64,000 bases of DNA from contig JAIXLE010000059.1 of the NCBI GenBank assembly GCA_026931725.1, positions 99,821 to 163,820 of the forward strand, given 5' to 3'. Position 1 is the first letter of the stretch; every line of letters starts with the position of its first letter. A model generated the notes under the pieces. It saw only the letters and a list, made by a program, of their open reading frames with translations, had not been told where the DNA came from and did no database searches. This DNA is from Bacteroidales bacterium (GTDB lineage: Bacteria > Planctomycetota > Planctomycetia > Gemmatales > Gemmataceae). Position numbers and translations under genes: made by a program. This document shows, piece after piece, positions 26,015 to 33,641 of the stretch.

Positions 26015-26362
26015 ATGGCGTTATCGTGGTTCAAACGACTCACGAAACCGCAACCCGCAGCGGTATCGGACTCTTCCACAGAGGATTCGGCAGCAGAAAC
26101 CGCAGCGGATTCCCCCGCAAACCCGAACGACATTTCTTCGGCCTGGGCACGGGAAGAATGGCTCACGCCGCCAAGGCCACGCCCCCAACCCGCCGCGATC
26201 GCGATTCCCAGTGAGAAAATCGCCCAGCGGGCCTATGAAAAATGGGTGCAACGTGGTCGCGTGACGGGCTCGCCCGATCAGGATTGGCTCGAAGCGGAAG
26301 CGGAATTGCGTGCCGAGTCCGCCGCCGCAACCGTGGAACCCTTACCCCATCGCTCCCGATGA
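26015..26362 (+). CDS. DUF2934 domain protein
   Basis: The 115-residue protein has an Ala/Ser/Glu-rich, probably disordered first half. The C-terminal DUF2934 segment reads 'IAQRAYEKWVQRGRVTGSPD' and continues DWLEAEAEL. DUF2934 has no established function; it is common in plant-associated and planctomycete genomes. GGAGG with a 7-bp spacer supports ATG 26015 (GTG 26012 is also in frame). The stop overlaps the ATG of the next gene (ATGA, 26359), linking it to the ECF transporter genes. Confidence 0.8.
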   Translation: MALSWFKRLTKPQPAAVSDSSTEDSAAETAADSPANPNDISSAWAREEWLTPPRPRPQPAAIAIPSEKIAQRAYEKWVQRGRVTGSPDQDWLEAEAELRAESAAATVEPLPHRSR

Positions 26363-27120
26363 CTCTGGTTCTTCGTGAACACCCCATACCCGATTCGCCG
26401 CTGGCCCGCTGGGATGCCCGGTGGAAATTGGCCGCTTTCCTGCTCGCCGCGTTCGCGTTGGTGGCCACGCAGACCGCCCTCGCGGCGGGAGCCGGTTGGT
26501 TACTGACGCTTGGCCTCGCTGGCATCGCTCGCATCCCGGTTCGCACGATTATTCAGCGTGTCCTGCTGATTTTCGTGGCCGTATTGCCGGTGCTGCTGGT
26601 CGCTCCCCTGAGCGGAACCGCCACGGATGCGGGCTGGCAACTCGGCACCATCACGATTTCACAACCCCGACTTCTGGTCGCCCTGGCCGTGGTGCTGCGG
26701 GCATTCGGAATCGGGACGCTGGCCCTGGTTCTGGTTCGCACGGACCCCCTTCCTCGGCTCCTCACGGCGGCACACGCCCTGTTTCTCCCTGGTGTTCTGA
26801 TTCAGATCGCCGCGCTGGCTTACCGCTATACATTCTTGCTGGCCTCAGAAGCCCGTCGAATGCAGATTGCCTTGCGGACACGCGGTTTCCGGCCACGCAC
26901 GAACGCCCACACCTACAGCACGCTCGGTTCGATGATTGGCGGCGTGCTGGTGCGTGGCAGCGACCGTGCCGATGCGGTTTCCGCCGCGATGCGTTGTCGG
27001 GGATTCGATGGAAACTACCACTCTCTGAGTGAATTTCAGAGTCGAAATGCCGATCGACTGAATTTTCTGATTCTGGCGCTGGCATTTGGTTCTTTGCTCT
27101 TGGTGGAGCGTTTTCTCTGA
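26359..27120 (+). CDS. cbiQ: ECF transporter T component, CbiQ-like
   Basis: EcfT/CbiQ is the membrane scaffold that couples ATPase subunits to a substrate-binding S component for cobalt, nickel or vitamins. The 253-residue product begins MTLVLREHPIPDSPLARWDARWKL (split here as MTLVLREHPIPDSP then LARWDARWKL), matching the D-x-R-x-K start of CbiQ. It has five or six hydrophobic segments and the coupling motif region 'EARRMQIALRTRGF' plus 'DAVSAAMRCRGF', i.e. the two Ala-Arg-Gly signatures. ATG 26359 overlaps the DUF2934 stop. The ATPase gene follows 40 bp later. No CbiM or CbiN is adjacent. Confidence 0.88.
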   Translation: MTLVLREHPIPDSPLARWDARWKLAAFLLAAFALVATQTALAAGAGWLLTLGLAGIARIPVRTIIQRVLLIFVAVLPVLLVAPLSGTATDAGWQLGTITISQPRLLVALAVVLRAFGIGTLALVLVRTDPLPRLLTAAHALFLPGVLIQIAALAYRYTFLLASEARRMQIALRTRGFRPRTNAHTYSTLGSMIGGVLVRGSDRADAVSAAMRCRGFDGNYHSLSEFQSRNADRLNFLILALAFGSLLLVERFL

Positions 27121-27160
27121 TGGTATCGCTTTTCCCCCGGTGTGTTCCTATTTCAGTATC

Positions 27161-27901
27161 ATGGCACACGATGGCGGAATCTGTATTACCGATCTCACGC
27201 ACACTTATACCGATGGTCGGCGCGCCCTCAGCGGGGTGAGTTTCTCGGTCACGGATGGAGAACGGGTGGCGTTGGTGGGTCCGAACGGGGCGGGGAAAAC
27301 CACGCTGTTCCTCCGCTTGTGCGGCATTCTGACCGGGCAACGTGGGCAGGCACTCGTCAGCGGCCACGACCCCGCCGACCCCGCGGAACGGAAGCAGTTG
27401 CCCCGTACGGTCGGCATCGTCTTCCAGAACCCGGACGATCAACTGTTTTCCGCGAGTCTGTTGGAAGATGTGGCGTTCGGGCCGCTGAATCTGGGGTTGT
27501 CTCGGGAAGAAGCCCGAGCGCGAGCCGAGTTCGCCTTGCAGCAAGTCGGCATGCCCGGAACGGGGAATCGGGTACCGCACGCTTTGTCGGGTGGCGAGAA
27601 ACGCCGAGCCGCCCTGGCGGGGGTGCTGGCGATGGAGCCCGCGGTTCTCCTGCTGGATGAACCGAGCATGTACCTGGACCCGCGCGGTCGACGGGAGTTG
27701 ATCGGACTCATCAACGCACTGCCCGGCACCATGTTGATCGCTTCGCACGATCTGGAGTTGGTTCTCGATACTTGCTCCCGTGTCGTCATTCTCGATGGCG
27801 GCCAAGTGGTCGCTGCCGGTGACGCGGTCACGCTGTTGGCGGACCCGGAAATCATGGATCGGCACGGCCTGGAAGTGCCCTACCGTCTCCGCAAGCGATG
27901 A
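27161..27901 (+). CDS. cbiO: ECF transporter ATPase, CbiO-like
   Basis: The ATP-hydrolysing subunit of the ECF complex. The 246-residue product has Walker A GPNGAGKTT (about 41-49), the Q-loop 'VFQNPDDQLFSASLLEDV' diagnostic of CbiO/EcfA, signature LSGGEKRRAALAGVLA, Walker B LLLDEPS (Ser in the position after Pro instead of the usual Thr), and switch His in ASHDLE. ATG 27161 is chosen since MAHDGGICITDLTHTY starts the ABC fold. The frame is open back to 27086, inside cbiQ. The gene converges on a methyltransferase. Confidence 0.93.
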   Translation: MAHDGGICITDLTHTYTDGRRALSGVSFSVTDGERVALVGPNGAGKTTLFLRLCGILTGQRGQALVSGHDPADPAERKQLPRTVGIVFQNPDDQLFSASLLEDVAFGPLNLGLSREEARARAEFALQQVGMPGTGNRVPHALSGGEKRRAALAGVLAMEPAVLLLDEPSMYLDPRGRRELIGLINALPGTMLIASHDLELVLDTCSRVVILDGGQVVAAGDAVTLLADPEIMDRHGLEVPYRLRKR

Positions 27902-27929
27902 CAGCGTCGGCGGGTGGGGGGACTTCTTC

Positions 27930-29120
27930 TCACAATCGGGTCGCCAGGATCGCCACGGCTTCACCTTGAGCGCGGGTCAGAATCACGGTCTGGTGTCGAT
28001 CACCGCGCAGTTTCCACCGCTTCATCAGCGCCTCGGCATCGGCGGAAGAACTCCGCTTCACGATCGTGATACGCCCCACATGACGATGTGCGAGCCAGTC
28101 CCCTACACGCTTGATGTGGAAGGGCAGCACATCATCGACCCGATACCCCGCCGCGAACGGGGTATCGATCCGCTGATCCGCTGTGCAGAATCCGCCGCTT
28201 CCCGGTTCGATCCGCGTGGCTCCGATCTGCGCGGCCAGCACCGGCAACAACCCCGCCCGCGAGATTGCCGGGTCTGGGTCGTACAGATACCGCCCCGGAG
28301 CGGTGATCTCTTCCTCAACGGTTTCGATTTCCGCGGAATCTGCGGACAAGTGAAACGGCCCCGGCAAGAGGGTCGCCCGCACGAGCGGAGTTTCTCGCTC
28401 CGGTTCCTGCCATAGGATGCACTCTTTCAGTTCCCCCGCCGAGGAGAGGAACTCGACCTCACCGGGCCAGGATTGCACATCATCCCACGGTATCCCTGGC
28501 GCGGTCTTGAATCCAATACGGCGTGGTGTCGGGTGCCGGGTTTGCAACCGTTGACACACGGCGGCCACGGGCGGTTCGTAATCGGCGATGGCCAGTGTTC
28601 GTCGCCCTCCTGGCCGGCGGCCCGGATCGACGAATACCGCGGCACAGTCCGGGAGCGGATCGGTCAGTACATCCGCACATCGGAACTGCCCCGGCAAGCC
28701 GAACGCGGCCAGATTGGCGGCTGCCATGCGGACCCGCAAGGGGTCACGGTCGATGGCCGTGACATCACAACCCGCTTGGGCTAGTCCGATGGCATCGGAC
28801 CCGATCCCACAGCACAGATCGGCGACGGTGGAGAACGGCGCGAAGCGTGCGGCTCGATACGCGGAAACGGCTTCTCCCGAGGCCATCGTGAGGGCTTCCC
28901 GGTCGAAGTACATGCGATCCGCGTGGGTGAACTTGGTTCGTGCCCGTTGTCGGAGCAGGACGGTATCCAGGGCGGCGCGAGCAATGTTTTCCGGCCAGTG
29001 CTTCCGCAGACGGTCGTAGCATGCGGGGTAACGGGCCTCGGTCGGTGCCAGTTCCCCCGCCGCCGTCAAGGCTTCCTGCCCCGTGGGTGACAGTAACTGT
29101 TCCAAGGATTTCAGATTCAT
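27930..29120 (-). CDS. SAM-dependent methyltransferase with THUMP-like C-terminus
   Basis: The 396-residue product has an N-terminal helical region, then a Rossmann methyltransferase core (about 75-240). The core shows 'VADLCCGIGSDAIGLAQAG' for motif I, 'VTAIDRDPLRV' for the acidic loop, 'AAVFVDPGRR' for the catalytic-site strand and 'GFKTAPGIPWDDV'. The C-terminal domain with 'IKRVGDWLAHRHVG' fits the THUMP-like domain found in this family. RNA methylation is probable from the family, but the target is unknown. It is a single gene convergent with cbiO. A 123-bp gap to the DUF4340 gene shows nothing notable. Confidence 0.85.
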   Translation of the reverse strand: MNLKSLEQLLSPTGQEALTAAGELAPTEARYPACYDRLRKHWPENIARAALDTVLLRQRARTKFTHADRMYFDREALTMASGEAVSAYRAARFAPFSTVADLCCGIGSDAIGLAQAGCDVTAIDRDPLRVRMAAANLAAFGLPGQFRCADVLTDPLPDCAAVFVDPGRRPGGRRTLAIADYEPPVAAVCQRLQTRHPTPRRIGFKTAPGIPWDDVQSWPGEVEFLSSAGELKECILWQEPERETPLVRATLLPGPFHLSADSAEIETVEEEITAPGRYLYDPDPAISRAGLLPVLAAQIGATRIEPGSGGFCTADQRIDTPFAAGYRVDDVLPFHIKRVGDWLAHRHVGRITIVKRSSSADAEALMKRWKLRGDRHQTVILTRAQGEAVAILATRL

Positions 29121-29243
29121 GAAGAAACCCGATTGATCCCTCTACCCTGTCTGCGATTTTTTCCAGAAATCCCACCGAATTCGGAACGCGAGATCGTCTC
29201 AGACCGGCGTGAGGGATCGCCTCCGGTTACTGGGCCAGGATTG

Positions 29244-32200
29244 TTACCGGGCGAGGAACGCGGAGCGAGTTCGCGTCAATTTCATCGTGGCTTCCGCGTT
29301 GAGGGCGAACACATCCGAGCGCTGCGGGTCAACCACCGCGCCGTAGACTTGCTTCCCATCCGAACCGGCCACAGGACCGCCCAGATGCAACGTCCAAGTC
29401 ACGCCGTTCTTCTGGGAGACGACGATCACCCGTTTCGGTTCCTTCAGTCCGTACAGTTCCCGTTTCGCGTTCTTGTCCACGACATACGGGTTTGCCGACA
29501 GCGTGGCGAACGCGGCCAGAGTGTCCGTAACTTTGGCCTGGTCGATCTTCTCCATCGGCTTCGCCGGATCGACCCATTGGCCGTTTGGCCCTTTTTGGAG
29601 AACGAAGTTCCCCGATGCCCCGCTGACGGCCAGCGTGTTCATCGCCGAGGCATCCGCTCCGGTGAAGACTTCACGCCGTCGATACTCGCCCAGCAACTGT
29701 TCACTGGCTCGGGTATCCAGCTGGGCCACCATTGCAGAACCCGCGGTCTGCACATACACACGCCCGGTTTTCGGATCGTGTTTTCCGAGTGACAAACTCA
29801 AGACGGCCTTGTCACCGGAGAAGAACTGCCATTGCGCCTCGGGGCTGTCGAGTCCAAAAGGTTTCAACTCCTTCGGTTTGACGGCCACCCACTCTGCCGC
29901 ACGCAGCCGGGCAACGGTGTTGATGAGATCGTCGAGCGCGCCTTGCTCCGCATCCGCTGAGAGAGGAGCCGTGACCTTCCAACTCCCGCCGACTTTGCGG
30001 AACGTGATGGTTCGCTCACCGCGTGTCAGTTGAATCCGATCCGCATCGACGAATCGCGCCAGCGTGCGATCCTGAAAGGCCAAAGGCCCGGCGAGCAACT
30101 GATCCGTCAAAGTCGTGGGCAACACCGCGACCGTCAACGGCGCTTTGGGGTCCACAGGCACCACCACGGCATATCGGCCCGCGGCGGGTTTCTTTTCATC
30201 GACGAGTTTGCCGAGTCGCAGCGTGCGGGTGCTGGGGGTTTCCAGCCCGACGGTGAGCGTCAAAGTCGCGGTGGGCTTGTCGAGGCCGAATGGGGCCAGT
30301 TCCGCCGGTTTCGGGGCGAACGCGGCCACCCGATCCGCACGCAACCGGGCGAGGCGTTCCGCCAGTTCGTCGAGTGTTGGTTGGTCCGCCTTCTCTTTCG
30401 TGGGTTTGACGATTTCCCAGTTGATGCCGGTCTGCTCCAGGGCGAGTGTGTTCGTCCCTTGCACGCGTGTCATGCCGGTGAGCGTGGCCGGGTCGAACTG
30501 GAACAGGGTGCGATCCACGAACGCCAGCCGATTGCGGGTCAGATCCGCCGCGACCGCCGCCGACAGAATGCCGAGCGCCGGGCCGTTGTCGACGCGGACG
30601 TAGCGTTGCCCCGAAGGTTCGGCCTTGCCGAGTTGGAGCGTGTGCGTCTCCGGTTGACCGTCCGTGTTCGCGGGCTTGAGCGTCAACGTCAGCGTGTGGG
30701 TCGGTTGGGTCAACCCGAATCGGTTCCAATCGACCCCGGCTCCGTAGCCAGCCAGTTGTTCGACCGGGAGTCGGCCCGCCGTGGCGACCACATCCGCGAT
30801 GGTGGCGACATCAACGGGGAACTGTGCCCCGGTCGCGGCCCACTTTCCATCTTGGCCACGAGTCAGGGTGATGTCTTCTTCCGGCTTCGGCCCGTCGATC
30901 CGAACTTGTGTGATGCGTGCGGGGTCGATCGTCAGTAGGTTCCGATCGAGCCAGGCCAGCGCGGCGCGATCCGTGGCTGACGGAATGGCTGCGGGAATGA
31001 CGAACACCGAGGGCCGCTGCGGGTCATCGAGACGGGCGAACCAACCGGGTGTCGCTCCAGGGGCCGATTTCCCCACGATGAGCGATTGTGATACGGTACG
31101 CTCGGCCGATGGCTGGCCCGGTTGGGCGGGCACGGCTTCGGTATAGGTGAGCGTCAATCGGAGCGACGGTTTATCAAAGCCGTACTGTGCCGGGTTGGTC
31201 GCGGTGAGGGCTTCGTACTTCTCGACCTTCAGCGTGGCCAGGGTTCCCAGCAGCGGTTGGACCTGGGCGAAGCCGACCGGGGCATCGAGCGGCCCGCCGA
31301 GCTTCCAATCGACTCCGGCACGGGTGAGGCGGTACGATTCGTTTTGAGCTTGCGCACCCCGGCGAATCTCGATGGCGGTGATCCGATCTGAGACGGTGTT
31401 CCACACCTCGGCTGGCAGCAGAGCGAGCGCACCGGCGTTCAGTGATTCCACGACCGATCCCGCGATCGTGAAGACGCTGCCGGTCCCATCGAGTTGGGCG
31501 AAGGCATCCGGCTTTCCGGCGGGGGACGTTCCGATGGTGAGCGTACGCGCTGGGCCGCTGGTGAACCCGAGACGAATCGTGAATCGCGGTTGCGTCAGGC
31601 CGTATTTCTTGCCGAGATCGTCCGGCTTCGGCGCATCATCAACGTACTCGACCGCTTCGAGACGGGCCAGATTGCCGGTGAAGGTGTCGGCCTTGGTCCC
31701 ATCGGTGCGGGTGGTGATCGGGGCGGTGAGGTGCCAGTTTGGCTGTCGCGTGAGGGTGAACGTGTCTCCTCCGGCTTTTTGCACCGCAACAGAAGCGAGT
31801 TGCGCCTCGGCCGTGTCGAACAGTCGGCGACCGCGGTAGGCCAGGGCCGGGCGGTCGATCAGCTTGGCGATTGCATCATCGACCAGACTGACCCGTGGCC
31901 AACCGGCGAGCATCACGGCGAGTTTCTTTTTCGCGGTGTCGTCCTGACCGATTTTGTAGGTGAGTGTGCGGGGGGCGGCCTCGGCTTCTCCCTCGGCGGT
32001 TCGCGGTTGCACGGTCACGGTCAGGGTGGTTTCGGTTTTGGGGTCGAAGCCGAGTTCCGCCAACTTCTTGGTGTCGGCTCCGTCGATGCGGTCATCGGGG
32101 GTGGCTTGCAACCCCACGAGTTGCGTGAGCAGTTCCGTCACTTTGCCGGTTTCGGCGAGGATGTTCCCCACGGTCCAACGGTCGGCACGAGCATCGGCAT

Positions 32201-33554
32201 CCGTCGCTTCTTTGTTCCCCAACTTTTTCGTCAGTACGATCGGCGGTTGGTTCGGTCGGGTGATCGTGAGCGAACGCACCGCGTCCGTGTCGAAGCGAGC
32301 CAGTTGGGCATCACGAAGCCCGGCTGGGTCTGCCAGAGCGGCGGCGAGCGTGTCCGTGCGAACCTCGAAGATCAGATCATTGCCGACGAGGCGGGCATAG
32401 CGATATTCTTCCGTGGTGACTTTGGGCGGCGGGGGCGGTGCGCCGAACGGCGGCGGGGGCGGGCGGTCTTCGGTCTTCGTGACGGTGCGAGCGACTTTGC
32501 CCAGTTCCAACGTGGTTCGTCGACCATCGGTGCGGTTGAAGGTGATCGTGTATGCGGGTTTCTCATGGTTGGCGAACCACGCTTCGGCGGGGGACGGGGT
32601 GACGAACTGTTCCACCCACAAATCCGCCAGGCCGGTGAGGATGGCCTTTAACTGTGCTGGTTCGACGCGGTCCCGGTAGGCCACGGGGATGCCCTCTTTC
32701 ATTTTCGTGGCATCGAGTTCCCAGGCGGTAGCGAGGATTGGCGGGGCCAGGGCCGGTTCTGCCGTGGGGCGGTCGGGGTCACGGCGTGGGTGAGGAGTCG
32801 GGGCAATCCGCTTCAAGGTGTAGATAGGCTGAGCCGGGTTCGCGGATACGATCTGAATGGAGTCGAAGGCATCGCCCAGCAGCGGTAGCCGTCGGTTCGA
32901 TGCGGGAGCCGGGTTGAGCGGGTCGGCGGCGGTGTCAGCGGTGAAACGCACCCGTTCCGCATCCGGGAGCAGTTGCCGACGGCGGTAGGCCGCCGGGTTC
33001 GTGGTCACGGTGGCGAACACGTCCGGCCCGAGTCGCAGCAGTTCCGGGGTATCGTCGACTCGCACGAATGTCGGTCGAGCAAACGGAGATTCGCCGGGTG
33101 AAAGCGGCGGCTGGCCGAATGTCAGCGTGATCGCACGGCCTTCCCGTTGCACGACGACTTTCGCGGGCTTTTGATCGTCCGCGAGTCCGTACAGTTTCAG
33201 ATCCGCGGCTACGCCTTCCAATCGGATCGGGAGGAAGCGGGTGCGGAGGCTGGTCAGCGTGTTGACGAGGGCGTTCACTTCCCCTTGTCGCACGGGCCAG
33301 TTGCCGTTCTGGCTCCAGTTGCCATCCGGGCCGCGGGTGAGTGTGAGGGTGGCCGCGCCGGGCGGTGTCAGGTCGATTTTTTGGATCGCGGCTGGTGTGA
33401 GTTGTTCCAACACCGGAATGGCCACGGACTCCGCCGCGCCGGGCGTTGGTGCGGGCCGTAGGCCGGTACTGGTGAGAATCTCATCGCCGAAGCCGATCCA
33501 GGCAACGCCACCGGCGACGGCGAGAATCAGAGCGCAGGTCACAAAGTATCGCAT
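29244..33554 (-). CDS. Very large DUF4340 repeat protein
   Basis: The 1436-residue protein has one N-terminal membrane helix (MRYFVTCALILAVAGGVAWI). Then follow many copies of a DUF4340-like module of about 150-200 residues. Each has a strand such as 'LTLTRGPDGNW', a 'LYGL' or 'FGLDKP'-type turn and 'LRLGKP'-like strands, e.g. near 'KKYGLTQPRFTIRLGF', 'YGFDKPSLRLTL', 'FGLTQPTHTLTL' and 'PFGLDKPTATLTL'. DUF4340 usually occurs once next to GldG-like genes; here it is strongly amplified. It is the last gene of the ABC operon, 87 bp after the GldG-like gene. ATG 33572 is an alternative start. The exterior face of the inner membrane is the likely location. Confidence 0.85.
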   Translation of the reverse strand: MRYFVTCALILAVAGGVAWIGFGDEILTSTGLRPAPTPGAAESVAIPVLEQLTPAAIQKIDLTPPGAATLTLTRGPDGNWSQNGNWPVRQGEVNALVNTLTSLRTRFLPIRLEGVAADLKLYGLADDQKPAKVVVQREGRAITLTFGQPPLSPGESPFARPTFVRVDDTPELLRLGPDVFATVTTNPAAYRRRQLLPDAERVRFTADTAADPLNPAPASNRRLPLLGDAFDSIQIVSANPAQPIYTLKRIAPTPHPRRDPDRPTAEPALAPPILATAWELDATKMKEGIPVAYRDRVEPAQLKAILTGLADLWVEQFVTPSPAEAWFANHEKPAYTITFNRTDGRRTTLELGKVARTVTKTEDRPPPPPFGAPPPPPKVTTEEYRYARLVGNDLIFEVRTDTLAAALADPAGLRDAQLARFDTDAVRSLTITRPNQPPIVLTKKLGNKEATDADARADRWTVGNILAETGKVTELLTQLVGLQATPDDRIDGADTKKLAELGFDPKTETTLTVTVQPRTAEGEAEAAPRTLTYKIGQDDTAKKKLAVMLAGWPRVSLVDDAIAKLIDRPALAYRGRRLFDTAEAQLASVAVQKAGGDTFTLTRQPNWHLTAPITTRTDGTKADTFTGNLARLEAVEYVDDAPKPDDLGKKYGLTQPRFTIRLGFTSGPARTLTIGTSPAGKPDAFAQLDGTGSVFTIAGSVVESLNAGALALLPAEVWNTVSDRITAIEIRRGAQAQNESYRLTRAGVDWKLGGPLDAPVGFAQVQPLLGTLATLKVEKYEALTATNPAQYGFDKPSLRLTLTYTEAVPAQPGQPSAERTVSQSLIVGKSAPGATPGWFARLDDPQRPSVFVIPAAIPSATDRAALAWLDRNLLTIDPARITQVRIDGPKPEEDITLTRGQDGKWAATGAQFPVDVATIADVVATAGRLPVEQLAGYGAGVDWNRFGLTQPTHTLTLTLKPANTDGQPETHTLQLGKAEPSGQRYVRVDNGPALGILSAAVAADLTRNRLAFVDRTLFQFDPATLTGMTRVQGTNTLALEQTGINWEIVKPTKEKADQPTLDELAERLARLRADRVAAFAPKPAELAPFGLDKPTATLTLTVGLETPSTRTLRLGKLVDEKKPAAGRYAVVVPVDPKAPLTVAVLPTTLTDQLLAGPLAFQDRTLARFVDADRIQLTRGERTITFRKVGGSWKVTAPLSADAEQGALDDLINTVARLRAAEWVAVKPKELKPFGLDSPEAQWQFFSGDKAVLSLSLGKHDPKTGRVYVQTAGSAMVAQLDTRASEQLLGEYRRREVFTGADASAMNTLAVSGASGNFVLQKGPNGQWVDPAKPMEKIDQAKVTDTLAAFATLSANPYVVDKNAKRELYGLKEPKRVIVVSQKNGVTWTLHLGGPVAGSDGKQVYGAVVDPQRSDVFALNAEATMKLTRTRSAFLAR

Positions 33555-33641
33555 ATGGGGAAAACCCCTCAATTCTGACAGTCGAGAGAAATCGAATTCT
33601 ACCCATGCCCTGGATGGTCACACATGGGTTTACCAACACGA

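Noticed and set aside
25737..26015. 92-aa plus-strand ORF overlapping the 25472 gene
   Set aside because: It overlaps the signal-peptide gene and the DUF2934 leader, and its sequence shows no domain.
31494..32651. 385-aa plus-strand ORF opposite DUF4340 gene
   Set aside because: Low-complexity antisense of the repeated DUF4340 modules.
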